Shown here: piece after piece, positions 16,696-25,659 of the stretch | Position numbering within the stretch: position 1 is the first letter of the stretch | How the letters are laid out: every line of letters starts with the position of its first letter | Source of the DNA: Spirochaetota bacterium | GTDB taxonomy: Bacteria; Spirochaetota; UBA12135; COTS27; JAFLEE01 | NCBI GenBank assembly: GCA_017302015.1 | Contig: JAFLEE010000044.1 | Location: forward strand, 1-41,674 | Length of the DNA: 41,674 nucleotides | Direction of reading: 5' to 3' | Program-made: the position numbers and the translations under genes | Notes under the pieces: model-generated | The model's input: only the letters and a program-made list of their open reading frames with translations | The model's database searches: none | What the model was told of the DNA's origin: nothing

Positions 16696-18363
16696 TCAGT
16701 TCGTAAGCGTTTTGAGGGCCGCCGCGAGGACCGAAGCGCCCATGGAATCGAGCCGGGGGCGGGAGAAATCGGCCATCGATTCCCCCGTGGTCCACGCGAA
16801 GGGCGCCAAGAGGTAGATCGGGAGGAAGAGCGACCGCACGCGACCGGTTTCATCCTTCCCGGCCGCCGCAATGCAGGCGCGCTCCCCCCCGTTCTCCGTG
16901 AAGGCCAAGGGGATCAGATCGCCCGCGTCGAGATCCACCGTGAGGGCGCAGCGGGGCACGTGCCAGCCGGCGCGGGTATTGGGATTATGGGCCAATCGAA
17001 ACGGGGATCCGGGAATGGAGGCCGCCCAATCGGCCGCGAAAACGAGGCGTAGGGAGCCCACGGTTTTTTCGTTGAGATCCCCATATTTTTGGGAAATAGG
17101 GATGAGCGCCGTAGAACCCGGCTTCAGCGCTTTGGAAAGCGCGCCCAGTTGGCCGCCATCCTTCCCGCCGATCCAGAGGATTTTTCCCCCCGCTTGATAG
17201 AAACGCGCCGCCGCCTTCTTCACGGGTTCGGGCACCCCTTGGTTTGCGGCGCACACCACCAAAAGCCGCGCGTTCGCCGGGGCCAGGCGCGCCAGGGACT
17301 CCCCATCGCGGAGGTCGAGGACGCGGGAGGGGATCTTCGCGGAAGCCCATTCCCGCAGGATCGCCGAAAGGATGGTCTTGGCGTTGAACCCGAACGCCCC
17401 GCGGTCCATGGCGACCGAAGGCTCCACCAAGACGGCTACGGGCGCTTCCCCGGGATAGCCCTCCAGAGCCCCCGCATAGATCGCATCGTCGGCGAGGGGG
17501 CGCTCGCGCACCACGCGGGCCGCCCCTTCCTCGGCCCGATGCAGGAGCGCTTCGTTTAATTCCATCCCCGGGGCATCCCCGGAATATTCCCACGCCGCCC
17601 GCGTGAATAAGAGGGCCGTGCGCACGCCTTCCGCCCCGCATTCGGCCAAGGCCGCTTGGGCCGAACGGAGATCCTCGGGCGAGGCGCCCTGGTTATAACT
17701 TCTTGCGATGGCGCCGCCGCGGCGCGTGAGGAATCGATTGGCCTCCATGGGCTGGGCATAGACGGCGAGGATCGCCGCTTCCAAGGATGCGGGGACCCCC
17801 GTGGGCGGAAGATCCCGCAGCGCGGTCTCCCATGCGTTTTTTCCGTCGGGGCTCTTCACTAGATCCGCGAGATCGAGGGGGCAGCCGTCTTTCATGGGGA
17901 GGCCGTAGGGCAAATAGGCGAACTTGATGGGTTCGAGGAGCGGGTCGTGGTTGCACGCCGCTTCGTCGGCGAGGGTATGGGAGAGCGCCGCAAACCAGGT
18001 CCCCGCGCGTAGGGGATCTTTCTGGGCGAAGGCCCGGGCGAGCAGGAGGAGATTCACCGCCTTTCCCGTCTCGCTGTGGAGGCTATAGCGATGGGGGAGT
18101 TTGTGCTTGGCCAGGAGGGCCATCGCCTCTTCCCCCACTTCCGCGGGGGTAAACTTGGTGAAATCGTCCGGGTAATGGGATTCATGCAAGATCGCCTCGC
18201 GGCTTTTCCCGGAGACGAGGAAGGCGAGGATGGCGGGCGGCAGGAGATCCATCACCTGGAGCAGGTGCACCTCGTGCCCGTCGCCCCAGGCGAAGGCGCT
18301 GGCGGGCGAGAGCGCGATGAGAAGCGCCATGCGCCGCACGGATGCCGGCATCCCAATCTTCAT
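16696..18363 (-). CDS. Secreted S1/P1-nuclease/phospholipase-C-like protein with C-terminal Rossmann-like domain
   Basis: 555 aa. A signal peptide ends ASAFA, so cleavage would expose WGDGH, placing a tryptophan at the mature N-terminus exactly where zinc-dependent PLC and P1 nuclease use Trp1 as a metal ligand. Other candidate ligands are D66/D67 in HESHYPDDF, H96 in SLHSETG, and H129-x3-D133-x5-H139 in ALSHTLADEAACNHD, with the family's spacing. Residues about 320-555 look like a Rossmann or glutamine-amidotransferase-like domain (LLVVCAANQG, KILWIGGKDGG). It overlaps the LacI gene by ATGA, so it is the first structural gene of the run. Probably an exported phosphodiesterase; substrate (nucleic acid, phospholipid or teichoic-like polymer) unknown. 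Confidence 0.7.
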   Translation of the reverse strand: MKIGMPASVRRMALLIALSPASAFAWGDGHEVHLLQVMDLLPPAILAFLVSGKSREAILHESHYPDDFTKFTPAEVGEEAMALLAKHKLPHRYSLHSETGKAVNLLLLARAFAQKDPLRAGTWFAALSHTLADEAACNHDPLLEPIKFAYLPYGLPMKDGCPLDLADLVKSPDGKNAWETALRDLPPTGVPASLEAAILAVYAQPMEANRFLTRRGGAIARSYNQGASPEDLRSAQAALAECGAEGVRTALLFTRAAWEYSGDAPGMELNEALLHRAEEGAARVVRERPLADDAIYAGALEGYPGEAPVAVLVEPSVAMDRGAFGFNAKTILSAILREWASAKIPSRVLDLRDGESLARLAPANARLLVVCAANQGVPEPVKKAAARFYQAGGKILWIGGKDGGQLGALSKALKPGSTALIPISQKYGDLNEKTVGSLRLVFAADWAASIPGSPFRLAHNPNTRAGWHVPRCALTVDLDAGDLIPLAFTENGGERACIAAAGKDETGRVRSLFLPIYLLAPFAWTTGESMADFSRPRLDSMGASVLAAALKTLTN

Positions 18364-19400
18364 TTCGCGCCCCTTCCCCGGGGAGCCCGGATGCTATCGC
18401 CATCGACGCAGACCCCCGGGATCGGGTGGGAGGGAATGGGCTTGCCCGGCGCGTCCAGGCGTTCGAGCACCAGGCGCGCGGCGAGTTGCCCCGCGGCGAA
18501 TCGGTCGTACGGAACGCCCCCCAGGCGAAAGCCCCGGGCGGGGATGCGGGCCTCGAGGTCGAGGCTCGCCAGGCTGAGATCTTCGGGGATGGAGAGGCCC
18601 GCGCGGGATGCGGCGAGGAAAAAACTCTCGCTCACCGCGCCCATGGAGACCACGGCCGTGGCCTCGCTTTCCGCCAACCCCCGCTGGAGTTCCTGGATGC
18701 CGTACCCGGCGAGGGGCAGCACGGGAAGGCCGCGGGATTCGAGGAACGCGGTATACGTTTGGAGGCGCTCCGCGAAGCTGTAATGCACGGCTTCGCCCCT
18801 TTGGTAGCGCCCCCACCCCTCTTCCCCCACCAGGAGCGCGATGCGCCGATGGCCGAGTTCGAAGAGCCGCTCCATGAGGATCCGGGTCACCTCGGCCTCG
18901 TCGCGGTAGAGCGAGGCCTCTTTCGCGCCGGGGCGGCAATCCCACCACAGCACGGGGGTCTTGGACCGCCGGGCCCATTCCCCCAATCGCTCCGGCGCCC
19001 CGTAATGGACCACGAAGGCGTCGAAGAAGCGCTCCTCGAGGATGCGGGGCAGGTCGAGGCCGCCGTCGGCCCCCATCTCAGAAAGTTCGACCATGGTGAG
19101 ATGGAAGCCCCCTTCGGTCAGGCCATGGCTAAGGCCCACCATGAACGGCAGGATCCCATAATTGTCGAGCCGGCCCCCCGCGGATGCGTTGACGGCGGCG
19201 AAGCCGACCATGCGGCTTTTTCCGGCGCGCATATTCTGGGCGGCCCGGTCGGGGCGATAGCCCAGTTTCTGGGAGGCCTTCACTACCCGGGAGCGGGTTT
19301 CCGGGCTGTATTTCTCGGCGAGGCCCCGATTGAGGATATTGGAGACCGTGTTGGCCGAGAGGCCCAGGCGGGTGGCGATATCCTTGATGCCGACGGCCAT
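18360..19400 (-). CDS. LacI-family transcriptional regulator
   Basis: 346 aa. The N-terminal helix-turn-helix is KDIATRLGLSANTVSNILN with a normal hinge (PDRAAQNMRAGKS), followed by a periplasmic-binding-protein-like effector domain (about 65-335). The effector is probably a sugar. It is the first gene of a ten-gene leftward run and is joined to the next by an ATGA overlap. Its promoter holds a perfect palindrome typical of LacI-family operators, so it very probably represses its own operon. The ATG lies 8 nt after the -10 box, so the mRNA is probably leaderless and there is no ribosome site. Confidence 0.93.
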   Translation of the reverse strand: MAVGIKDIATRLGLSANTVSNILNRGLAEKYSPETRSRVVKASQKLGYRPDRAAQNMRAGKSRMVGFAAVNASAGGRLDNYGILPFMVGLSHGLTEGGFHLTMVELSEMGADGGLDLPRILEERFFDAFVVHYGAPERLGEWARRSKTPVLWWDCRPGAKEASLYRDEAEVTRILMERLFELGHRRIALLVGEEGWGRYQRGEAVHYSFAERLQTYTAFLESRGLPVLPLAGYGIQELQRGLAESEATAVVSMGAVSESFFLAASRAGLSIPEDLSLASLDLEARIPARGFRLGGVPYDRFAAGQLAARLVLERLDAPGKPIPSHPIPGVCVDGDSIRAPRGRGAK

Positions 19401-19408
19401 GATGCATA

Positions 19409-19437
19409 AGGATAGGGTGAACGTTCACATAAGTCAA
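19409..19437 (-). promoter_or_regulatory. Promoter with embedded LacI-type operator
   Basis: On the minus strand TTGACT (19432-19437) and TATCCT (19409-19414) are 17 bases apart. Between them lies GTGAACGTTCAC (19417-19428), a perfect 12-bp palindrome with the central CG typical of LacI/GalR operators. Binding there would block RNA polymerase directly. The start codon at 19400 begins 8 nt after the -10 box, which predicts a leaderless transcript. The rest of the 260-base gap (to 19660) shows no gene or clear terminator. Confidence 0.8.
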
Positions 19438-19660
19438 GGGTTTCGGGCTACGGGACGATTGTTAGGTGATACAACACGGGGTTTCGTCCCCTTTAAGCCG
19501 TTCATCCAAGGCAACGATTGCACGGAAGCCCGGCGCCATCCATCTGACTCGCCGCGCCGACCTTGGCGGCCAGTCCCGTCAAAACGAGATTTTTCCGGAC
19601 TGGAAGTGGAAGACGATGGGCTCCCCCGCGCCTTCAGGGGGAAAACCGCCGACCGAATGT

Positions 19661-21187
19661 CTAGCGGTCCAGCTGGGCCACCAACGACGTCACCGAACAA
19701 CCCGGTAATTGGAAACGCAGCGGTCCGGGATTCAGGTTCGTCGTTTCAGAAACCCCGCATTTTTCGCCCCAGACCTGCTCCCCCGAAAAAGTCGATTGCA
19801 ACAGGTGGCGGGGGCGCGCCGGGCCCGCCAGATCCACCGCGACCTCCAATTCCCCTTCGAGCTTGTTCACGAGCAGGATGGAGAGCGTGCGGCCTTCCCG
19901 CGCGGCGACGACATCGAGGCCGGGCGTACCGGAACCGGCCTTCACGATGCTGTACTTGTCGTGGTCGAAGGTCGGCCCTTGCACCGCGCAGGGGAGAAGA
20001 CGCCCGGAAAGCGTTCGGGCATAGAGCGACAGCACCTGCCAGGAGGGCCGGTAAAGCCACTGGTTCTCGCTGGGGTGGGCGAGTGCAGAGAAGCGGCCCC
20101 AGCCCGAGGTGGCCAGGTCCCAATAGCAGACGATCGGGAGGCCGAGGCGCGCGAACTCGTTCATCATGGAGGCGACGAGCACCCCGTTGATCGTGTGCCC
20201 CAGGGGCCGGCACATGCCCCCCTCGCCATAATAGCCGTTGAATTCGGTGAGCCAGATGGGGAGCCCCGCCCTCCCCGCCGCGGCGAAGGAGGCGCGCACC
20301 TCCGCGAGTTCCCGCGCCATCTGCGGGGGCCAGCCCAGCACCGTTCTCATGAGCCCGGGCGTGCGCTGCTCGGGCGTGGGCTTGGGGTCGATCCAGCAAT
20401 AGGCGTGGATGATGAAGGCGTCGAGGTACGGGCCCGCGATGGCGAGGACGGTCTCATTCCAGGGGTCGGTGTCCTTGGTGTAGTGGCTCTTCCAACCCGG
20501 CCAAGCCCAGCCGACCCCGCCGACGAGGATGCTGGGATCCGCCGCCTTCATGGCTTTCGCGAAGACGGGCACCAGGGTCGCGTAGTCGCGGGCCTTCATC
20601 GAGACGTAATTCTCGTTTCCGATTTCCCAGTAGCGAACCCCGTACGGCTCTGGGTGGCCGTTCTCGGCGCGGAGTTTCCCCATCGGGGTGCCCGCGGCGC
20701 CGTTGACATATTCGACCCACTCGGCGGCCGCCTGCGCCCCCGCGCCGCCATTCACGGTGATCAGGGGAACGGCCCCGAGCCGACGGCACAACTCGAGGAA
20801 CTCGTCGGTACCGAAACTCCAGCGGCTGCCGGCGCCCCCGCGCTTCGGGCCCACCGCCGCCTTCCAGTCATACTCCTCGGCCTTGGACCCGCCCGGGAAA
20901 CGGAGCACCCGGGCCCCCAATGGGGCGAGTCGCGCGAGGGCCTCTTCACGGAATGCCTGGCGGTTGGTATCCCAGACGAGTTCGCCGGTGCCCGTGCCCC
21001 AGGCCTTGACGTTGTTTCCGTTCATGAGCGGAGCCAGCAGCGGCCCGGGAGCTCCGGGGTCGATGGTCACGCGCGCTTGTGAGGGTCCTGCGGCGAGTGG
21101 ATGCCACAAAGCGATGGAGCAGACGAGGAAAAACAGATGGGGAAGAGGAAGGAGTCTTGATGGGGAGGGAGGTACCATTTTGGCCAT
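19661..21187 (-). CDS. Secreted GH51-like (clan GH-A) glycoside hydrolase
   Basis: 508 aa from the ATG at 21187. A signal peptide covers about residues 1-37 (hydrophobic LFFLVCSIALW). The TIM barrel resembles GH51 alpha-L-arabinofuranosidases: RFPGG near residue 98, acid/base E192 in RYWEIGNENY, nucleophile E315 in IWLTEFNGYYG. The C-terminal 120 residues form the usual beta-sandwich. An in-frame GTG at 21274 would add 29 residues but lies before the promoter; the chosen ATG is 7 nt after the -10 box. A single-gene unit with its own promoter, between the two LacI genes. Related in fold to the enzyme at 14417, but clearly a different gene. Confidence 0.78.
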   Translation of the reverse strand: MAKMVPPSPSRLLPLPHLFFLVCSIALWHPLAAGPSQARVTIDPGAPGPLLAPLMNGNNVKAWGTGTGELVWDTNRQAFREEALARLAPLGARVLRFPGGSKAEEYDWKAAVGPKRGGAGSRWSFGTDEFLELCRRLGAVPLITVNGGAGAQAAAEWVEYVNGAAGTPMGKLRAENGHPEPYGVRYWEIGNENYVSMKARDYATLVPVFAKAMKAADPSILVGGVGWAWPGWKSHYTKDTDPWNETVLAIAGPYLDAFIIHAYCWIDPKPTPEQRTPGLMRTVLGWPPQMARELAEVRASFAAAGRAGLPIWLTEFNGYYGEGGMCRPLGHTINGVLVASMMNEFARLGLPIVCYWDLATSGWGRFSALAHPSENQWLYRPSWQVLSLYARTLSGRLLPCAVQGPTFDHDKYSIVKAGSGTPGLDVVAAREGRTLSILLVNKLEGELEVAVDLAGPARPRHLLQSTFSGEQVWGEKCGVSETTNLNPGPLRFQLPGCSVTSLVAQLDR

Positions 21188-21194
21188 GGGCAGA

Positions 21195-21223
21195 ACTATA
21201 CCGCAGCCACCCCAATTGTTCAA
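21195..21223 (-). promoter_or_regulatory. Sigma-70 type promoter, probably leaderless
   Basis: On the minus strand TTGAAC (21218-21223) and TATAGT (21195-21200) are 17 bases apart. The ATG at 21187 begins 7 nt after the -10 box and no ribosome-binding sequence precedes it, so the transcript probably begins at the start codon. Confidence 0.7.
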
Positions 21224-21499
21224 ATTCCGTGATGCCTCACCTGGAATCGACTCGTCACAGGGCCGTTGCCTCACGGCGCAAGTTGACCCGAAATCCCCGA
21301 TCCGGGAGAAAAATCGAATCGCAATCGAATTTTCGGGGGGGCCAATCCCTGTTCAAGAGTGCCGAAGGGTTCGACGGGACGGTCCCGAGCTTCCGAGAGG
21401 TGCATTTGGGCTAAAATCCATCATCGACGAAAGAATCTTTTCGCCATGACGAACCTCGGAGGCCTACGCGAGGGCTCTGGCGAGACTCCGGCCTATCCC
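21224..21499. other. Intergenic region between two glycosidase genes
   Basis: Together with the promoter above this is a 312-base gap. It contains a repetitive AT-rich patch around 21309-21333 (ATCGAAT-type repeats flanked by G/C runs) and a weak hairpin-like stretch around 21425-21445. No open frame with a convincing protein and no T-run terminator for the upstream 960-aa gene were found. Confidence 0.4.
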
Positions 21500-24382
21500 C
21501 TACCTCCCCGGCATCACCTTAAGCGCCACATCCCGCTCGAAGCCCGGCACCTCGAGGCGCAAGACGCCGCCCTGGCTTCGGGCCTGGCCGCCGCGCACGA
21601 GGGCTCCGGTCCAGGTATTCCACCATTCCAGCCGGTATTCCCCATCGGGGAGGCGGAGGCTCACCACGAGGTCTTCGAACCGGGCGGGCCGCTCGCCGCG
21701 CAGGAGCATGTTCTCCACGGAGGACACGGGGTCTTTGATCCACAGGAGCGCCGCGGGACCGGGACCGGCGGCATCCACGAGGGCCCAGGTGAATAGCGGC
21801 GGCGCCGAACGCTTCACGCTCACGGGCTCGTAGGAAACCTCGAACCAATCCGCCCCCAAATTGTCCACGGTGACCTCGTGCTTCCCCGGGGAAAGGGGAA
21901 CCGCGTAGAGGCCGTCATGGTCGCGGGAGGCGCCGCTTTGGACCATGGCGTGGTTGGTGAAGGGCTTCACGAGGCGAACCACGCCGTCCACGGAGATCTG
22001 GAGGATCGCCCCCCCGTAGGTCGAGACGCCGGCGACGACGACGCCGAAGCGGTCCTCCCGGGCGCATTCGACGAAGAAGGTCGCGGGATTATTCCAATCG
22101 GCGTGGTTTCGCTTGCCGTGGAGGTTGCGGCTCAGGTTCTCGGCCCCGGTGACGGTGCCGTCCGCGGCCACCGTGATGCGCTGGGGACGGTTGGAAGGAT
22201 GGGGCCCCCAGGCGCTCTGGAGCCCCTTCACGCTCACGGGATTGAAGAAGGCCCGGCCCGACTTGGTCGATAGCGGGGCGGCCGCGGGCGCGTAATGCTT
22301 GGAGGCGAAGGGGATCTCCTTCACGAAGGCCGCGGGGGGCGCGAAGCGGTGGTAGAGGTTCGAGGGATTCACCAATGTATTCCACCACCACAGCATGCCC
22401 GTGCCGGCGGACAGGGTGAAGATGCCCGCCCACAGGCCGTTATGCAGGTGGATGCCCTCGCCATCCTTCCCGTCGACGATCCCCTTCGTATCCAGGCCGA
22501 ACTCGCCGAAGAAATGGGGCTTCTGGAAGGTCGCGGCTTTTTCGAGGGAATACTTGGCGATGAACTCGGCCGAGTCCATGCTGGAATAACTATGGGATTG
22601 CAGGAAATCCATCTCCGGGAGCGCGTCGGAGAGCGGCTCGCCCTTCGTGTGCCCCCAGCCCGTCGTTTGTAGGTGCCCATAGGGATCGATCCCCCGCAGG
22701 AAGCGTGCCATCTCCCGGTGCCAGTCGCGGTAGATCTCGGGGGTGAAGCCGTCGACCTGCTCGACCTCGTTGAAGAACTCCCAGGCGAAGACGGCCGGAT
22801 GGTGGCCGTAGCGGGCGACGATATAGGAGAGGCGCTTCTTGAAGATCGCCTTGGGCGCCGCCTCGGTGAAGAAATCCCTGGCGCCCGCGCACGGGCCGCC
22901 ATGCTCGGCGTTATAGGGGCACCGGTCCCAGAGGCCATGGGCCGATTTGCTGGCGAAACTATTGAAGGAATCGATGCAGAAGAGGATCGTGATGCCCTTG
23001 CGCGCCGCGAGGTCGAGCACGTAGTCCATGCGCCATGCATTGAGGAGGTCGTAGCCGACGAGGCCCGCGGCGTCGCGGCTGCCGGTGGGGATGCGCTCGA
23101 GGGTGAAGAGATCGAAGGGCCCCACCCAGATGCGGGCGAAATTCCCCCCGGCGGCGGCTAATTTATCGAACCATTCGTCATAATCGGCCAGGGACTGGCC
23201 CCAGCAGACGTTCTCGCCCACCGGAAAGCAGGTCGACCCGTCGTCGAAGGCGAAATAATTCGGGTTGGCCTTGGAGAGCCGGACGAACCCGCGGGGGGCT
23301 TTGCCCGGGGCCGCCGGGGTACAGGAGAACCTCTTCGGCGGCAAGTCCAACCGGCTCTTCCGATCTTTGAGGGAGAGGGCCAAGGTCCACGAACCGGTTT
23401 CCGTGGGGGTGAAGCGGACCTTGAAATAGGGCTCCCCTTCCAGGCGCTCGCTCTTATTGGAGCGCACCACATTTCTATAGAAGAAAGCCGGCAGGATGGA
23501 TTTATTTCCCGTGGGCGAGGTGAACACGGCGCGAACCTCCAGGTCTTCCGGATCGAAGGGATTTTGGAAGGTCCCCTTCACCTCCAGGTCCGCCTCGTAG
23601 CGGCCGAAGACTTGGGCGGCCTCGGGCGCGGAAAAACCCGAGACCGAAAGGGCATTTTCCTGGGCCCAGGGGCGCAGCGGGGGCCGCACCATCGCCTTCA
23701 TGACGGGCGCCGCCGCCATGTCTTTCGCCCCGTCGCCTTCGGCGGCGATCCTCAGGGAAAGGGCGAGGGCCTCGGAGCGGGGGTCGATGCGCAATCTAAT
23801 GGTGAAGGTCTCGCCCTTGAAGACCCGGTCATCCTGGAAATTCGCGGCGAAAGTACCCGCGAGCACGAGCCGACCCTCGGCGAGGGGAATCTCCAGGCGC
23901 CGGCAAGCGGCCTGGGTGGGGATGGGATTCTTCGTGAGGAAGTTCTCGGGGATGGGGGCCTCCTTCCCATCCACACGGAGGGCCTTCCCCTTCACCATCG
24001 CCAAGGGGAGCACCAGATTCACCCATGATTCGAGGAGTTCGAGGCCGTCGGGGTTTTCGAGGCGCCACACGGCCGTGAGGCTGCGCTCGCCGACCCTCTC
24101 GAGTCTAACCCCCAGTCGCACGGCCTTGCCCGCCTTGCGCAGTTTGAAAGCCCCGGCATACTCCTGGGCATCCGCGGTAAGTTTCGGAAACCCCGCGTCA
24201 TGGACGAAGGAAGAGGCCTCGGGCACGGTGCCCGTCCAACCGGGCTCGAAGAGCGTGGGGACGAAGCGGATGCCATCCACCGAGAGATTGCCGCAGCCGT
24301 CCACCTGGAACCCCGCGAAATCCGCGGCGAACGCGGTGCCGGCGAAGAGGAGGCAGGCCAAGAGGGCGCGAAGGTAGCTCAT
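21500..24382 (-). CDS. Secreted DUF5060/GH5-like glycoside hydrolase
   Basis: 960 aa. Signal peptide about 1-19 (ending TAFA). A beta-rich region (20-240) is followed by a DUF5060-like domain (about 255-355; DLEVKGTFQNPFDPEDLEV) and a GH5-like TIM barrel (about 365-690) with putative acid/base E539 in FAWEFFNEVEQ and nucleophile E627 in HFFGEFGLD. The last part is beta-sandwich. This architecture is seen in mannanase- and glucanase-like enzymes, but substrate is open. The frame runs further upstream over the LacI gene; the true ATG at 24382 has AGGAG 8 nt upstream and overlaps the LacI stop as ATGA. So regulator and enzyme form a two-gene unit. Confidence 0.82.
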   Translation of the reverse strand: MSYLRALLACLLFAGTAFAADFAGFQVDGCGNLSVDGIRFVPTLFEPGWTGTVPEASSFVHDAGFPKLTADAQEYAGAFKLRKAGKAVRLGVRLERVGERSLTAVWRLENPDGLELLESWVNLVLPLAMVKGKALRVDGKEAPIPENFLTKNPIPTQAACRRLEIPLAEGRLVLAGTFAANFQDDRVFKGETFTIRLRIDPRSEALALSLRIAAEGDGAKDMAAAPVMKAMVRPPLRPWAQENALSVSGFSAPEAAQVFGRYEADLEVKGTFQNPFDPEDLEVRAVFTSPTGNKSILPAFFYRNVVRSNKSERLEGEPYFKVRFTPTETGSWTLALSLKDRKSRLDLPPKRFSCTPAAPGKAPRGFVRLSKANPNYFAFDDGSTCFPVGENVCWGQSLADYDEWFDKLAAAGGNFARIWVGPFDLFTLERIPTGSRDAAGLVGYDLLNAWRMDYVLDLAARKGITILFCIDSFNSFASKSAHGLWDRCPYNAEHGGPCAGARDFFTEAAPKAIFKKRLSYIVARYGHHPAVFAWEFFNEVEQVDGFTPEIYRDWHREMARFLRGIDPYGHLQTTGWGHTKGEPLSDALPEMDFLQSHSYSSMDSAEFIAKYSLEKAATFQKPHFFGEFGLDTKGIVDGKDGEGIHLHNGLWAGIFTLSAGTGMLWWWNTLVNPSNLYHRFAPPAAFVKEIPFASKHYAPAAAPLSTKSGRAFFNPVSVKGLQSAWGPHPSNRPQRITVAADGTVTGAENLSRNLHGKRNHADWNNPATFFVECAREDRFGVVVAGVSTYGGAILQISVDGVVRLVKPFTNHAMVQSGASRDHDGLYAVPLSPGKHEVTVDNLGADWFEVSYEPVSVKRSAPPLFTWALVDAAGPGPAALLWIKDPVSSVENMLLRGERPARFEDLVVSLRLPDGEYRLEWWNTWTGALVRGGQARSQGGVLRLEVPGFERDVALKVMPGR

Positions 24383-25455
24383 ATTCGTTTCTCCTGTTGG
24401 AAGCATTCGATGGATAGAGGACGCATGCGGGATACGGGAAGGAGGGAATCGCCCTCGGTGAAGGACACGGGGATCCGCACGATGCGGGGCCGCGCGGCGC
24501 CGCGGGCGAGCACCGCGTCGAGAACTTCGCCGACGGCCTCCACGAGGTCTTCCGCGCGGAAGGAGGCGCGGGCGATCTGGAGGTCGAGATGGGCATACAC
24601 CGGGAAATCGTCGAATCCCGCCAGCCCCAATTGTCCGGGAAGATCGACGCCCCGGCCCCGAAGCCAGCGGTAGGCCACCGTGGTCGCGTGGGCATCGGTG
24701 CAAAAAAGCGCCGTGGGGCCCGGGTCGGCCTTGGAGAAATAACGCCCCAGCGCCCCTTCCATCTCGCGCACTTGCTCGCCGCGCGCGAGCGTGTGGTAGC
24801 GCGACGGGATGAAATCGATGCGCACGCCCGGGTCGAGGCGCAGCAGGGCGCGGGCCAAGGCTTCGAGGCGCTCCTGGGGAACCCCTCCGACCTTCGCGCC
24901 GAAGACGGCCACGTGGCGGTGGCCTCCCGCGAAAAGCTTCTGGGCCAGGCATTCCCCCGCCGCCGCCTCGTCCGCCCCGATGCGGGCGGGGAGGGTCTGG
25001 TTGAGCACGCCGAGGACGGGGAGGGATTTGGGGAGGCGCGAGAGCACGGCTTCGGCCCGGGGCTCGAGAAAATTAAAGACCACGAGGGCGGCGCACCCAT
25101 CCAGGCGCCCCGGGGCCCCGGGGGCCGCGAGATCGACCTGCTCGCAGCGCCGCCCGGCCTCTTCCATTCGTTTCTTGAACAAGAAATAGAGCCGCGACCA
25201 GAATTGCAGGAGGGGATCCTCCAGCAGCATCGACTCGGTCATATGGAAGACGATCTTCGGCGCGCCCAGGCGAACCGCCGGATCGGGGACCGCGAAGCCG
25301 AGTTCCTTCGCCAGGCGCACGACGCGAGAACGGGTTTCCTCCGCCACCGTCCCGTGCCCGCGCAGGGCGCGGGAGACGGTCATGGGGCTGAGGCCCAGGC
25401 GCTTGGCCAGGTCGGTGGCGCGCACGAGTTTACGGCGGGTGGATTTCACGGGCAT
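24379..25455 (-). CDS. LacI-family transcriptional regulator
   Basis: 358 aa. Helix-turn-helix ATDLAKRLGLSPMTVSRALR at about 13-32, hinge to residue 65, then a periplasmic-binding-protein-like effector domain ending in a FDDFPVYAHLDLQIA segment typical of the family. The gene is coupled to the DUF5060/GH5-like glycosidase by an ATGA overlap and should control it. No ribosome site precedes the ATG; the upstream DNA is AT-rich and holds two dyads that could be autoregulatory operators. Confidence 0.9.
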   Translation of the reverse strand: MPVKSTRRKLVRATDLAKRLGLSPMTVSRALRGHGTVAEETRSRVVRLAKELGFAVPDPAVRLGAPKIVFHMTESMLLEDPLLQFWSRLYFLFKKRMEEAGRRCEQVDLAAPGAPGRLDGCAALVVFNFLEPRAEAVLSRLPKSLPVLGVLNQTLPARIGADEAAAGECLAQKLFAGGHRHVAVFGAKVGGVPQERLEALARALLRLDPGVRIDFIPSRYHTLARGEQVREMEGALGRYFSKADPGPTALFCTDAHATTVAYRWLRGRGVDLPGQLGLAGFDDFPVYAHLDLQIARASFRAEDLVEAVGEVLDAVLARGAARPRIVRIPVSFTEGDSLLPVSRMRPLSIECFQQEKRI

Positions 25456-25477
25456 GAAATTGTTATGATAGGATATT

Positions 25478-25506
25478 AATGATATTTATATCATTTTGGA
25501 CCAAAA
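25478..25506. promoter_or_regulatory. Two adjacent dyads upstream of the second LacI gene
   Basis: AATGATAT-TT-ATATCATT (25478-25495) is an 18-bp dyad perfect except for its two central bases. It abuts TTTTGG-A-CCAAAA (25494-25506), a second perfect inverted repeat. Both lie 23-51 bases before the ATG at 25455, in the only strongly AT-rich patch nearby. A TATCAT at 25465-25470 on the minus strand is a candidate -10 box. Probable operator region of the LacI gene. Confidence 0.5.
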
Positions 25507-25659
25507 CGGGGCCGCTGTCAAATTTCCATCCCCAACCGGGAACTTCCCAACCGAGGACCCGAGTCATCGTCGGTCTCCCTGCGGAAACACTCTCAGGGCG
25601 CGGGTGGATTGAAACCGCCCTCCCCCATCGAGCCGCTCGTTCCCGAACCCACCTGAAGG

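Noticed and set aside
24383-24952. N-terminal extension of the 960-aa glycosidase
   Set aside because: It reads over the LacI gene in another frame; a signal peptide with ribosome site starts at 24382.
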